A DNA stretch of 64,000 nucleotides, from contig NZ_LT706951.1 of NCBI RefSeq assembly GCF_900155525.1, positions 70,129 through 134,128 of the forward strand, read 5' to 3'. The stretch is from Mailhella massiliensis (GTDB lineage Bacteria; Desulfobacterota; Desulfovibrionia; Desulfovibrionales; Desulfovibrionaceae). Position 1 is the first letter of the stretch. The number at the start of each line of letters is the position of its first letter. Below the pieces are notes generated by a model. The model worked only from the letters and a program-made list of their open reading frames with translations, searched no databases and was not told the origin of the DNA. Positions 41,713 through 48,338 of the stretch are shown piece by piece. The translations under genes and the position numbers were made by a program.

Positions 41713-42201
41713 ATGCAGAGAATCCAATCTGTAGGAACGGTCGATGCTCTGCCGGAACCGGAATTTTCAGGCAGGCCCGGTTACTTTTTCGGCGGCGACC
41801 CGACAACCGGCAAGCAGGCAACCGTGGTTACCGCGGACTGGCTCAATATGGTTCAGGAAGAACTGCTTGCCGTAGTCACGGGGGCAGGCCTGGAACCGGA
41901 TGCCCTTACGCAGGATCAGGTACTCCAGGCCATACGCGCCCTTGTGGTTTCCGGCGCGGCAACAGTCATGAAAGGGGCTACGGAGTCGGCAAAGGGCGCT
42001 TCCGGCCTTGTGCCGGAACCTCCGGCGGGAAGCGTACGCAAGCCCCTGGGCGGCGGAGGGACGTTTCTTGATGTTGCGGATATCGACATCACCGGGAAAG
42101 CGGACAATGCAGAAAAATGGAGCGGTGCGGAAAAAAGAGTATCCGCCGCTTCGCCTTCCGGCGGAAATGACGGCGATGTATGGTTTCAGTATCTTGCCTA
42201 G
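41713..42201 (+). CDS. Short tail fibre protein, paralogue of the 37637 fibre ends
   Basis: 162 aa. N-terminus MQRIQSVGTVDALPEPEFSG and C-terminus DNAEKWSGAEKRVSAASPSG correspond to both ends of the long fibre, with the stalk missing. It has its own SD (aaggat). It may compete for the same attachment site. Confidence 0.75.
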   Translation: MQRIQSVGTVDALPEPEFSGRPGYFFGGDPTTGKQATVVTADWLNMVQEELLAVVTGAGLEPDALTQDQVLQAIRALVVSGAATVMKGATESAKGASGLVPEPPAGSVRKPLGGGGTFLDVADIDITGKADNAEKWSGAEKRVSAASPSGGNDGDVWFQYLA

Positions 42202-42236
42202 GCATTGCCTGCCGTACCTTTCCCGGAGGTGAAGTC

Positions 42237-42398
42237 ATGGAAAAGACCGTAGGGCAGGGCGTCCGCTTCGAGCGCATCCGCCGGATCACCGGCTACCTCG
42301 TGGGCGGGCTGGACCGCTTCAACGACGCGAAAAGGGCGGAAGAGAAGGACCGTGTGAAGCACATGAATATGGAGCCGTGGAAACATCGTGTGGCTTGA
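42237..42398 (+). CDS. Mini-protein resembling the C-terminal tail of anaerobic ribonucleotide reductase
   Basis: 53 aa. FERIRRITGYLVGGLDRFND with AKRAEEKDRVKH matches the short stand-alone polypeptides annotated as NrdD-like in anaerobes. SD ggaggt, 7 nt before ATG 42237. If functional it may affect class III RNR; otherwise a remnant. Confidence 0.5.
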   Translation: MEKTVGQGVRFERIRRITGYLVGGLDRFNDAKRAEEKDRVKHMNMEPWKHRVA

Positions 42399-42542
42399 CG
42401 AAATCAGGAAAAATGCTCATTAAGAAGGGGAGGAAAGTGCTGGTAACACCTTCCTCCCCAGAAATGGGCCAGCTTCCGCATTTAGTAGTTCTAAACGCTT
42501 TTTGCCAGCCCCCGGAAGTAGCAGCTTCCGAGGGCTAACTCG

Positions 42543-42626
42543 TTAAAGGTCTATTCGACGGATAACGATTGCCGCAATGACCGCTGCCAGAATCTGGACA
42601 AGCAGGTCAATGAGAAGCTGCTCCAT
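42543..42626 (-). CDS. Small hydrophobic toxin candidate I (27 aa)
   Basis: The peptide is a single membrane helix (MEQLLIDLLVQILAAVIAAI + VIRRIDL). SD aaaggaggtg lies 9 nt before ATG 42626. Promoter TTGCTT (42696-42691)/TATGGT (42673-42668), spacer 17. Size and shape recall ZorO/Ibs/Ldr type I toxins. Too short for usual gene finders. Confidence 0.65.
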   Translation of the reverse strand: MEQLLIDLLVQILAAVIAAIVIRRIDL

Positions 42627-42895
42627 TTGAGCCTTCACCTCCTTTGCGGAAGCAGGCCCACGTCGGCACCATACGGAAGCGCCTGAGAAAAAGCAAGGCC
42701 CGACTTATGCCGGACCTTTTTGGTAAGTGTGGCGTCGAAGAAGGCAAGCTCAGCTTGACGAAACGGGAGAAAGTGCGCATTAAGAAGGGGCAGGGAGTGC
42801 GAATCCCTGCCCCATGGGCCAGTCCCGCCGATTCGGTTTAGTGAATCATTGTTTCCGGCCTCTGAAGGAAGTGTCAGTTCCTTCAGAGGCCAAAG

Positions 42896-42979
42896 TTATT
42901 TAAGAAGCTGGGAAAGTACCCAGCCGCCGATAACCGTAGCCAAAGCGCCGGAAATGACTTCCAGCAGGAACTGACGCAT
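42896..42979 (-). CDS. Small hydrophobic toxin candidate II (27 aa)
   Basis: MRQFLLEVISGALATVIGGW + VLSQLLK, one membrane helix. SD aaaggagg precedes ATG 42979. Promoter TTGCTT (43047-43042)/TATGGT (43024-43019), spacer 17. A strong hairpin (ggcctctgaaggaa/ttccttcagaggcc, 42857-42891) follows the stop. Confidence 0.65.
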   Translation of the reverse strand: MRQFLLEVISGALATVIGGWVLSQLLK

Positions 42980-43219
42980 GGGCGTATCCTCCTTTGCGGG
43001 AGGCTGGCCCACGTCGGCACCATACGAAAGTGAAGTGTAAAAAGCAAGGACGGCATGCCGCTTGACGAAACGGGAGAAAGTGCGCATTAAGAAGGGGAGG
43101 AAAGTGCTCCAACACTTTCCTCCCCGGAGTGGGACACACCTCCGAGTTACTCAGCTTCGCTGGGAAGCTCAAACGTATGCCCCGACAGAAGGTGCGAACT
43201 TCTGCCGGGGCGAACCTTT

Positions 43220-43300
43220 TTAATCAAACCAACGCTTGATCAAATCGGCCAGCAGGCGGCCAACCACGGTGACCACGACTGCCCGGAGCAGTTGCACCAT
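43220..43300 (-). CDS. Small hydrophobic toxin candidate III (26 aa)
   Basis: MVQLLRAVVVTVVGRLLADL + IKRWFD, amphipathic membrane helix with positive end. SD aaggagg precedes ATG 43300. Promoter TTGCTT (43403-43398)/TATGGT (43380-43375), spacer 17. A gccccg...cggggc hairpin follows the stop. Confidence 0.65.
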   Translation of the reverse strand: MVQLLRAVVVTVVGRLLADLIKRWFD

Positions 43301-43417
43301 AGGCACCACCTCCTTCTCTGCCGCCACCGGATAACTCCGGCCGTACAGGTGCACGAAGGCGTGCCCACGTCGGCACCATACGAAAGTGAAGTGTAAAAAG
43401 CAAGGACGGCATGCCGC

Positions 43418-43743
43418 TTGACGAAACGGGAGAAAGTGCGCATTAAGAAGGGGAGGAAAGCGCGTCAACACCTTCCTCCCCAGTGATGGGCCAGCTTCCG
43501 CGTTTAGTGGGTACTAAACACATTTGCCAGCCCCCGGAAGTAGCAGCTTCCGGGGGCCAACTCGTTAAAGGTCTATTCGACGGATAACAAGGGCCGCGAT
43601 GACCGCCGCCAGAATCTGGACAAGCAGGTCAATGAGAAGCTGCTCCATTTGAGCCTTCGCCTCCTTTGCGGAAGCAGGCCCATGCCCGGCACCATACGAA
43701 AGCACCTCATAAAAAGCAAGGCCCGGTTTATGCCGGGCCTTTT
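43418..43743 (+). ncRNA. Candidate antisense (antitoxin) RNA of cassette IV
   Basis: A plus-strand promoter-like pair (TTGACG 43418-43423, ATTAAG 18 bp on) is conserved in all four cassettes. The transcript would start with the hairpin ggggaggaaagcg.../...cttcctcccc and end at the perfect terminator ggcccgg (43720-43726)/ccgggcc (43733-43739) plus tttt. It would cover the whole toxin gene in antisense. The -10 box is weak, so transcription is inferred from conservation. Confidence 0.45.
43565..43648 (-). CDS. Small hydrophobic toxin candidate IV (27 aa)
   Basis: Differs from candidate I by one residue (L for I in AALVIRR). SD aaaggagg precedes ATG 43648. Promoter TTGCTT (43719-43714)/TATGGT (43696-43691), spacer 17. 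Confidence 0.65.
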   Translation of the reverse strand: MEQLLIDLLVQILAAVIAALVIRRIDL

Positions 43744-43816
43744 GCAGTTTTTAAAGTGAGAATTTCTCTTGTTTTTCGTACAAGAATCATTCTGACCAAT
43801 TTTCCCAGACGGGAGA

Positions 43817-44464
43817 CTATCCTTTTTTTTTCAATATTGAACGAATAAAGCCGAATACCACGGGAGAAATGGAAATAATAATTATACTATAAATAACGAT
43901 ACTGAAATTTTCTTGCACTATCGGAATATTCCCAAGGAAAAATCCCATAAAAACAAGGCCTGTTACCCACGCTGTAGCGCCAATAATGTTAAAGAAAAAA
44001 AATTGAGCAGGATTCATTAAGGCTATTCCTGCAACAAAAGGAGCAAAGGTGCGTATAACAGGAATAAACCTTGCAAGAATGATAGCTTTTCCTCCATGAC
44101 GCTCATAAAATAGATGAGCTTTAATAAGATGCTTTTTATTGAGAAACCTTGTTTCTTTTTTGAAAATAGCAGGACCTGCATGACGTCCTATTTCATAATT
44201 TACGGCATCTCCAATGACTGCTGCACATAAAAGAACTGCTATACATAGAAAAACATTAATAAAGCCTGCTCCCGCAACGGTGCCGACCGCAAAGAGGAGA
44301 GAATCTCCCGGAAGAAATGGAGTAATTACCAGGCCTGTTTCACAGAAAACGATAATAAAAAGTATAACCAATAACCAATATCCATATGATTCAACAAGTG
44401 AAAAGAGATATGTATCTATATGTATGGCAAAAGAAAAAAAGCTTTCTATAATTGAAAGAATCAT
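43817..44464 (-). CDS. DedA-family membrane protein (prophage cargo)
   Basis: 215 aa, about five membrane segments. Family motifs: ETGLVITPFLPGDSLLFAVG and ERHGGKAIILARFIPVIRTF. DedA proteins include undecaprenyl-phosphate flippases (UptA). Start 44464 follows ggag; ATG 44476 is an alternative. The gene is more AT-rich than phage neighbours, so it is probably a recently gained lysogenic-conversion gene. Confidence 0.85.
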   Translation of the reverse strand: MILSIIESFFSFAIHIDTYLFSLVESYGYWLLVILFIIVFCETGLVITPFLPGDSLLFAVGTVAGAGFINVFLCIAVLLCAAVIGDAVNYEIGRHAGPAIFKKETRFLNKKHLIKAHLFYERHGGKAIILARFIPVIRTFAPFVAGIALMNPAQFFFFNIIGATAWVTGLVFMGFFLGNIPIVQENFSIVIYSIIIISISPVVFGFIRSILKKKG

Positions 44465-44555
44465 ACAAGACTCCATTATGTGCCGACGGCTCATGCGCAG
44501 TCCGGCCCGTCGTCCTCTGGGGAAGGGGACTCCCACAACCGGAATCCGTGTCTTT

Positions 44556-44942
44556 TCAGACGCTGTTCTTCTTGGATTTCCCGGCAGAGTCTTCTGTGCT
44601 GTCTCCCAGAAGGAGCTTGGCCGTGAGGGTTCGGTTCAAGCGGCGCTCTTCATCCAGCTCGGAGCGCAGACGCTCGATTTCCGACCTCAAGAATTTTATT
44701 TCTTCTGGGGTAATTCGTTCGGGACTAATGTCTCCCTCTTCCACACCAAAAAAAAGAAAATTCTTGGGTACATCGGGCCAAAGTTCGGAGATGCGCCAGA
44801 GAAGTGAAGCTAGTTTCCCTTGGTGTTCAAAACTGAAGTAGCGATTGAAAGTTGGTTGAGCGATGCCGAGAGCTTGGGCCAATTCTTTACGGCTACTTTT
44901 TTTCTTTTGAAGAACAAGGTCAACACGTTCAAATAATTCCAT
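44556..44942 (-). CDS. Phage repressor (CI-like)
   Basis: 128 aa. N-terminal HTH (SSRKELAQALGIAQPTFNRYFS, ~16-37) and C-terminal coiled coil (EIKFLRSEIERLRSELDEE) for dimerisation. No peptidase domain is present, so RecA-type self-cleavage is unlikely. Divergent from the cro-like gene, with operators between. Confidence 0.8.
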   Translation of the reverse strand: MELFERVDLVLQKKKSSRKELAQALGIAQPTFNRYFSFEHQGKLASLLWRISELWPDVPKNFLFFGVEEGDISPERITPEEIKFLRSEIERLRSELDEERRLNRTLTAKLLLGDSTEDSAGKSKKNSV

Positions 44943-44964
44943 AAAATAAAACCTTGCCGTAAAA

Positions 44965-45006
44965 ATTCAAAAATGAATTGACTTAATATTCATTTTTGAA
45001 TACAAG
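44965..45006. promoter_or_regulatory. Operator pair and rightward early promoter
   Basis: attcaaaaatgaat (44965-44978) and attcatttttgaat (44988-45001) are perfect inverted copies, each nearly palindromic. TTGACT (44978-44983), 17-bp spacer and TACAAG (45001-45006) form the rightward promoter, so repressor bound at both would cover -35 and -10. Confidence 0.75.
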
Positions 45007-45085
45007 CGTAATAGCCAAGTGAAACAAGAAAGACAAACAACAAAGCAAAATTTTTAACTATAGGAAAAGCAAGCAGAGGTCAAAG

Positions 45086-45334
45086 ATGGAACGCTATGAC
45101 CTGCTCAGAGAGTGGATGAACGACAATTCTGTCACATTGGCGTGGGCAGGAAAAAAAATGGGGATGACAGGGCAAGGTGTTGGGCGTCTTCTGCGTGCAG
45201 CGCGGATACCGGTAAAGCGACACGAGGCGCTGGTCTTACTCGGATTCCCCATTGAACTGCTGCCAAGAGCTGAAAACTATGTCCGGAAGGCCATTGTTCC
45301 CGTTTGGGAACAGGATAGCAAGGCGACGGCCTGA
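45086..45334 (+). CDS. Cro-like HTH protein
   Basis: 82 aa (LREWMNDNSVTLAWAGKKMG, then VGRLLRAARIPVKRHEAL), first rightward gene after the operators. It resembles the 46274 product in its C-terminal part (GFPIELLPRA and GIPIELLPKP). Confidence 0.75.
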   Translation: MERYDLLREWMNDNSVTLAWAGKKMGMTGQGVGRLLRAARIPVKRHEALVLLGFPIELLPRAENYVRKAIVPVWEQDSKATA

Positions 45335-45366
45335 ATCACACGCAAAACAGGAAACGGGATTCAACT

Positions 45367-45810
45367 ATGGAAAGTCTCACAAGAATATGCCACGCCGCCG
45401 TGAAGTGCGCGCCCTCCGGCCTGTCAGCCGAGGATGTGGCCGATGTGCTGGGCGTGAACTACAAAACCATGATGGCCGAGCTGTCCGGGTCGGAACGGCA
45501 CAAGTTTGGTCTGGACCTTCTTGTCCCGCTGGTTCAGGCCACGGGCAGCGACGCGCCTTTGAAGGCCATAGGCCGCGCCTGCGGATGCGTATTCATCCGC
45601 CTGCCGGAAGTCGGGAAGGTGGAGCAGCCCATGCTGGACAGTATGGCCGCGTCTGTTCGGGAATTCGGGGATCTTCTGGCCGCTCTCGGCGACGCCCTGC
45701 GGGACGGTGTGATCTCCCGCGTGGAGGCGGACAGGATAACGAAGGAAGGCCATGAGGCGCTGGAAGCGGTGATGAAGGTCATCTCTCTGGCCGGAAAGGA
45801 AGCCGAATAA
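45367..45810 (+). CDS. Phage regulatory protein CII family
   Basis: 147 aa. Matches the CII-like family of Gram-negative phages: HAAVKCAPSGLSAEDVADVL and YKTMMAELSGSERHKFGLDL, plus a helical C-terminus (RVEADRITKEGHEALEAVM). It follows cro and probably biases lysogeny or controls int. Confidence 0.75.
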   Translation: MESLTRICHAAVKCAPSGLSAEDVADVLGVNYKTMMAELSGSERHKFGLDLLVPLVQATGSDAPLKAIGRACGCVFIRLPEVGKVEQPMLDSMAASVREFGDLLAALGDALRDGVISRVEADRITKEGHEALEAVMKVISLAGKEAE

Positions 45811-45824
45811 AAAAGGAGGCTGTT

Positions 45825-46022
45825 ATGAATTGGCAGGATAATTATGATACAGAAGAAAAAAAACAAAAACTTTGCGTTGAAACGACAATAGGAAAAGAAC
45901 TGGTAGATATTGTGACCATACTTCAGAGTTTGGGAGCGGAAAAAAATGTAATCATAGCCGCAGTTCTTGGTAGGTCTGGTATTTGTTCTTCTGCGTGGCC
46001 GCAAAGAGAAGTTCAGCACTAA
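45825..46022 (+). CDS. Small early protein of unknown function
   Basis: 65 aa, strong SD (aaaggaggctgtt). DIVTILQSLGAEKNVIIAAV may form a helix pair. AT-rich first half. Convergent overlap with the next gene. Confidence 0.5.
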   Translation: MNWQDNYDTEEKKQKLCVETTIGKELVDIVTILQSLGAEKNVIIAAVLGRSGICSSAWPQREVQH

Positions 46023-46240
46023 AAAGAGCGCTTCCACTCCGAGAGGGTTTCAGGGGAATCAATGGTGTCCATATCGTCCCAGTCTGGATGCCCCGTGGTG
46101 TGAGTAAAAACATCTCCAGCGGCCAGCTCCGGCGTTTGATATATTCCCATTACATCTTCTGCGATAACAAGTTGCCATCCTCCAAGAGGCGATGGAGAAA
46201 TCTCAATGACTCCTACAGGTGAAAAAAAGAGATACTTCAT
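46019..46240 (-). CDS. Small conserved protein of unknown function
   Basis: 73 aa (MKYLFFSPVGVIEISPSPLG ... TPELAAGDVFTHTTGHPDWD). Such proteins recur near phage regions in Desulfovibrio-like genomes as far as I recall. ATG 46249 is an alternative start. Opposite in direction to the early operon. Confidence 0.55.
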   Translation of the reverse strand: MKYLFFSPVGVIEISPSPLGGWQLVIAEDVMGIYQTPELAAGDVFTHTTGHPDWDDMDTIDSPETLSEWKRSF

Positions 46241-46273
46241 TTTTCTCATTCATAGCTATGTAGGTTAAAAGAA

Positions 46274-46540
46274 ATGTTAACGAAACAAGTAACCTTAAAG
46301 AGTTTGACACGTCAAGAGTGTCTATTGATTTGGCTATATAGAAAGAAGTTAACAGCGGCGGAGATTGCGCGAGTTTGTGGGGTGACGAGGAAAAGTGCCA
46401 GGTTATGGTTACGGGCGGAACATTTGCCGTCCTATCGTATCAAGCAGCTTCTTGAAATGGGAATTCCCATTGAGCTGTTACCGAAGCCGTTAGATATGAG
46501 AGCTGGCCAAACAAATAAGAATTTTCAAGAGTCAGAATAA
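46274..46540 (+). CDS. Second Cro-like HTH regulator
   Basis: 88 aa. KLTAAEIARVCGVTRKSARLWL is a clear HTH. The GIPIELLPK end is shared with the 45086 product. AT-rich; function in the early switch inferred. Confidence 0.65.
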   Translation: MLTKQVTLKSLTRQECLLIWLYRKKLTAAEIARVCGVTRKSARLWLRAEHLPSYRIKQLLEMGIPIELLPKPLDMRAGQTNKNFQESE

Positions 46541-46580
46541 AAAAAGCGGCCCGCAGGGGAGGGGAAGTTCCCGGCGGGCC
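46540..46580 (-). terminator. Terminator on the minus strand, probably of the int transcript
   Basis: ggcccgc (46548-46554) with gcgggcc (46574-46580) is followed on the minus strand by gc and seven T. The only minus gene upstream is int, so int mRNA would run 480 nt antisense to xis and the 56-aa gene. Confidence 0.5.
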
Positions 46581-46608
46581 AGAACGCAAACATACCATAG
46601 GAGTGCGT

Positions 46609-46779
46609 ATGAAAAAAGACGTACAGCGGAAGACTGTGCCCGTCAATCTTTTTTCCTTCCGTTTTCGCGGACGGGAAGAGTTGCGGGACTATCTGGATGG
46701 ACTGCACCGCCTGTGCAAGGGTGGAAGAATTGTTGATATCCCCGTCCACGGATGGGTGGTCAAAGGGGGATGCGCATGA
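46609..46779 (+). CDS. Small protein of unknown function (56 aa)
   Basis: ATG 46609 (SD aggag) to TGA 46779 gives MKKDVQRKTVPVNLFSFRFR and more, basic and soluble. ATGA overlap with the excisionase gene argues that it is real. Confidence 0.55.
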   Translation: MKKDVQRKTVPVNLFSFRFRGREELRDYLDGLHRLCKGGRIVDIPVHGWVVKGGCA

Positions 46780-47057
46780 GCCAGGAAATGATCCAGAGAC
46801 AGGCGCTGGTGCAGTTGATGGAGTCCATATCCGTCGCGGTGACGAGAACTGCGCGGATGGAGTTTTTGAGTATGAAGCAGTTGCTGACCTCTTCGGAGGT
46901 GGAAGAACTGTATGGTATCAATGCCCGGACCTTGGCCTTCAAGCGGAGCCGAGGGGGAGGTCCGGACTACATTCAGGAGGACGAGCACGGTACAGTTTTT
47001 TACAGGCATTCCGACATCGAGGCATATATCAATCGGAATCGCCGTCGGGGCTCTTGA
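46776..47057 (+). CDS. Excisionase-like HTH protein
   Basis: 93 aa. LLTSSEVEELYGINARTLAF, then GGGPDYIQEDEHGTVFYRHS and DIEAYINRN: the HTH_17 pattern of excisionases. Convergent with int and overlapping its end by 29 bp. Likely directs excision. Confidence 0.7.
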   Translation: MSQEMIQRQALVQLMESISVAVTRTARMEFLSMKQLLTSSEVEELYGINARTLAFKRSRGGGPDYIQEDEHGTVFYRHSDIEAYINRNRRRGS

Positions 47058-48141
47058 AGTGTGTAGCCAGAAGGGCAACGGCAGCTTGCCGGCTGTCCGG
47101 GCACAGGTGAGCGTAGCGCTGGGTCATGGTAATGGAAGCATGCCCCATCAGCTGAGAGATCACCAGTAGAGGAACCCCGTCAATGGCAAGCCAGCTGGCA
47201 AAAGTGTGGCGCAGCGTGTGGAAAACGACACGCTGCGCCCTGGGCGTTTCGGGAGTATTGAGGCCGAGCTTGAACGTGAGCTCATTGAAAACATTGTGAG
47301 TAACACAGGCATGACCGTTTACCTTTCCAGGAAAAATATGATCGGTGGGGAGTTTCCCTTTGATGAGCCGTGCCATGATATCTACGGCCGGAGACGACAG
47401 GTGAAGCATACGGCGTCCAGTTTTTCCGTTCACTTCCGCAACGCCAGCCGTGAGGTCTATGCAGGACACGGTGAGACTGAGAATCTCCCCCAGACGTCCC
47501 CCAGTGTAGAGGCTGAGGGCTGCAATATCATGCCAGACAGGGGATCGTTTCGCCAAAGCATCCAAAAGCATACGGGCCTCTGCATGCGTAAGGTACCGGG
47601 TACGCTGATTGTCCACTTTAGGCGGGGTAACGTCTTTTACAGGATTTTTACATTTACCCAGTCCTGCTTTTTCTGTCTGGGTGTAGAGGGAGCTTAATAC
47701 ATGAAGCATGTGCTTGACACTAGCCGGCGCCATCCCACTGGCCAGCCGAGCATTTTTCAAACGGGTGACCATTGCCGGAGTCACGTCGTCCATGAACATG
47801 TGGCCGAACTCCGGAAGGATATGCTTCTGCATATAACTGATTGTGGCTTTGGAGTTCCTGAGGGTCAGGAGATGATGCGTCTTGTAGTATTCCCAGGCAT
47901 CAGATATGCGCGGCACCTGCGTGGGCAGGCCGCGGCGTTTTGCCAGCGCCTCGTTTCGCATCTGATAGGCAGCCTGTGCGGTCATGCCTTCGCTGCGCCA
48001 GCCGCATTTTGTCCACACTCTCTTGCCGTCAATTTTGAGGCAGTAGTAAAAGACGACGTCCGGCTTGCCGTTGTAGCGGCGTTCGGTGCTTTCTCTCGTG
48101 TACACTCCTGTGAACCTGGTGCGGCTGGTTTTCATGCTCAT
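47029..48141 (-). CDS. int: Tyrosine integrase
   Basis: 370 aa from ATG 48141 (SD aggag). SAM-like core-binding domain ~100-190. Catalytic residues: Arg in YTGGRLGEI, His-x-x-Arg in HTLRHTFASW, Tyr in TMTQRYAHL. It recombines attP with the ychF end. It lies 199 bp from attR. Longer upstream starts lie among the arm repeats and are rejected. Confidence 0.93.
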   Translation of the reverse strand: MSMKTSRTRFTGVYTRESTERRYNGKPDVVFYYCLKIDGKRVWTKCGWRSEGMTAQAAYQMRNEALAKRRGLPTQVPRISDAWEYYKTHHLLTLRNSKATISYMQKHILPEFGHMFMDDVTPAMVTRLKNARLASGMAPASVKHMLHVLSSLYTQTEKAGLGKCKNPVKDVTPPKVDNQRTRYLTHAEARMLLDALAKRSPVWHDIAALSLYTGGRLGEILSLTVSCIDLTAGVAEVNGKTGRRMLHLSSPAVDIMARLIKGKLPTDHIFPGKVNGHACVTHNVFNELTFKLGLNTPETPRAQRVVFHTLRHTFASWLAIDGVPLLVISQLMGHASITMTQRYAHLCPDSRQAAVALLATHFKSPDGDSD

Positions 48142-48188
48142 GGCAGACTCCTGCGGGGAACCTGTGGAGTAATCAGAGAGGGAGGAAG

Positions 48189-48253
48189 ATATCTCCCCTG
48201 GCATCTCCCCAATTATGAAAATATCTCCCCTCAGGCAGCCCGAGAGGAGATAT
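48189..48253. repeat. Right arm-type integrase site candidates
   Basis: atatctcccc at 48189-48198 and 48221-48230, gcatctcccc at 48201-48210, and an inverted one-mismatch copy at 48244-48253. They match the left-arm decamers and sit in the int leader, so integrase could repress itself. Confidence 0.65.
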
Positions 48254-48256
48254 TTG

Positions 48257-48285
48257 GATATAGCAGGTTGCAAGAGGTGCTGCAA
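48257..48285 (-). promoter_or_regulatory. int promoter candidate
   Basis: Minus strand TTGCAG (48285-48280), 17-bp spacer, TATATC (48262-48257) with an extended TGC before it. Confidence 0.5.
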
Positions 48286-48338
48286 GCTTTGTCAATATTT
48301 TTCGCTAATTACACACAGCTCAAAACAGATTCTATCAG

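Larger units (their letters stand above)
42395..43745. repeat. Four tandem type I toxin-antitoxin-like cassettes
   Basis: Cassettes begin at TTGACG 42395, 42755, 43062 and 43418. Each has, on the plus strand, TTGACG and ATTAAG boxes and a 5' hairpin. On the minus strand each has TTGCTT, a 17-bp spacer and TATGGT, a strong SD and a 26-27 codon hydrophobic ORF. Cassettes I and IV encode near-identical peptides; II and III differ in peptide but keep the frame elements. Confidence 0.85.

Noticed and set aside
40681-42201. Single intact 506-aa adhesin-fibre fusion gene
   Set aside because: The middle part is frameshifted glycine-rich sequence read as Arg/Trp-rich nonsense, the downstream gene has its own SD, and one repeat copy restores a natural adhesin end. 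The fusion is kept only as a possible by-product.
42395-43745. Could the tandem cassettes be a CRISPR array?
   Set aside because: Units are ~340 bp with internal promoters, SD and ORFs; there are no 25-40 bp repeats with unique spacers and no cas genes.
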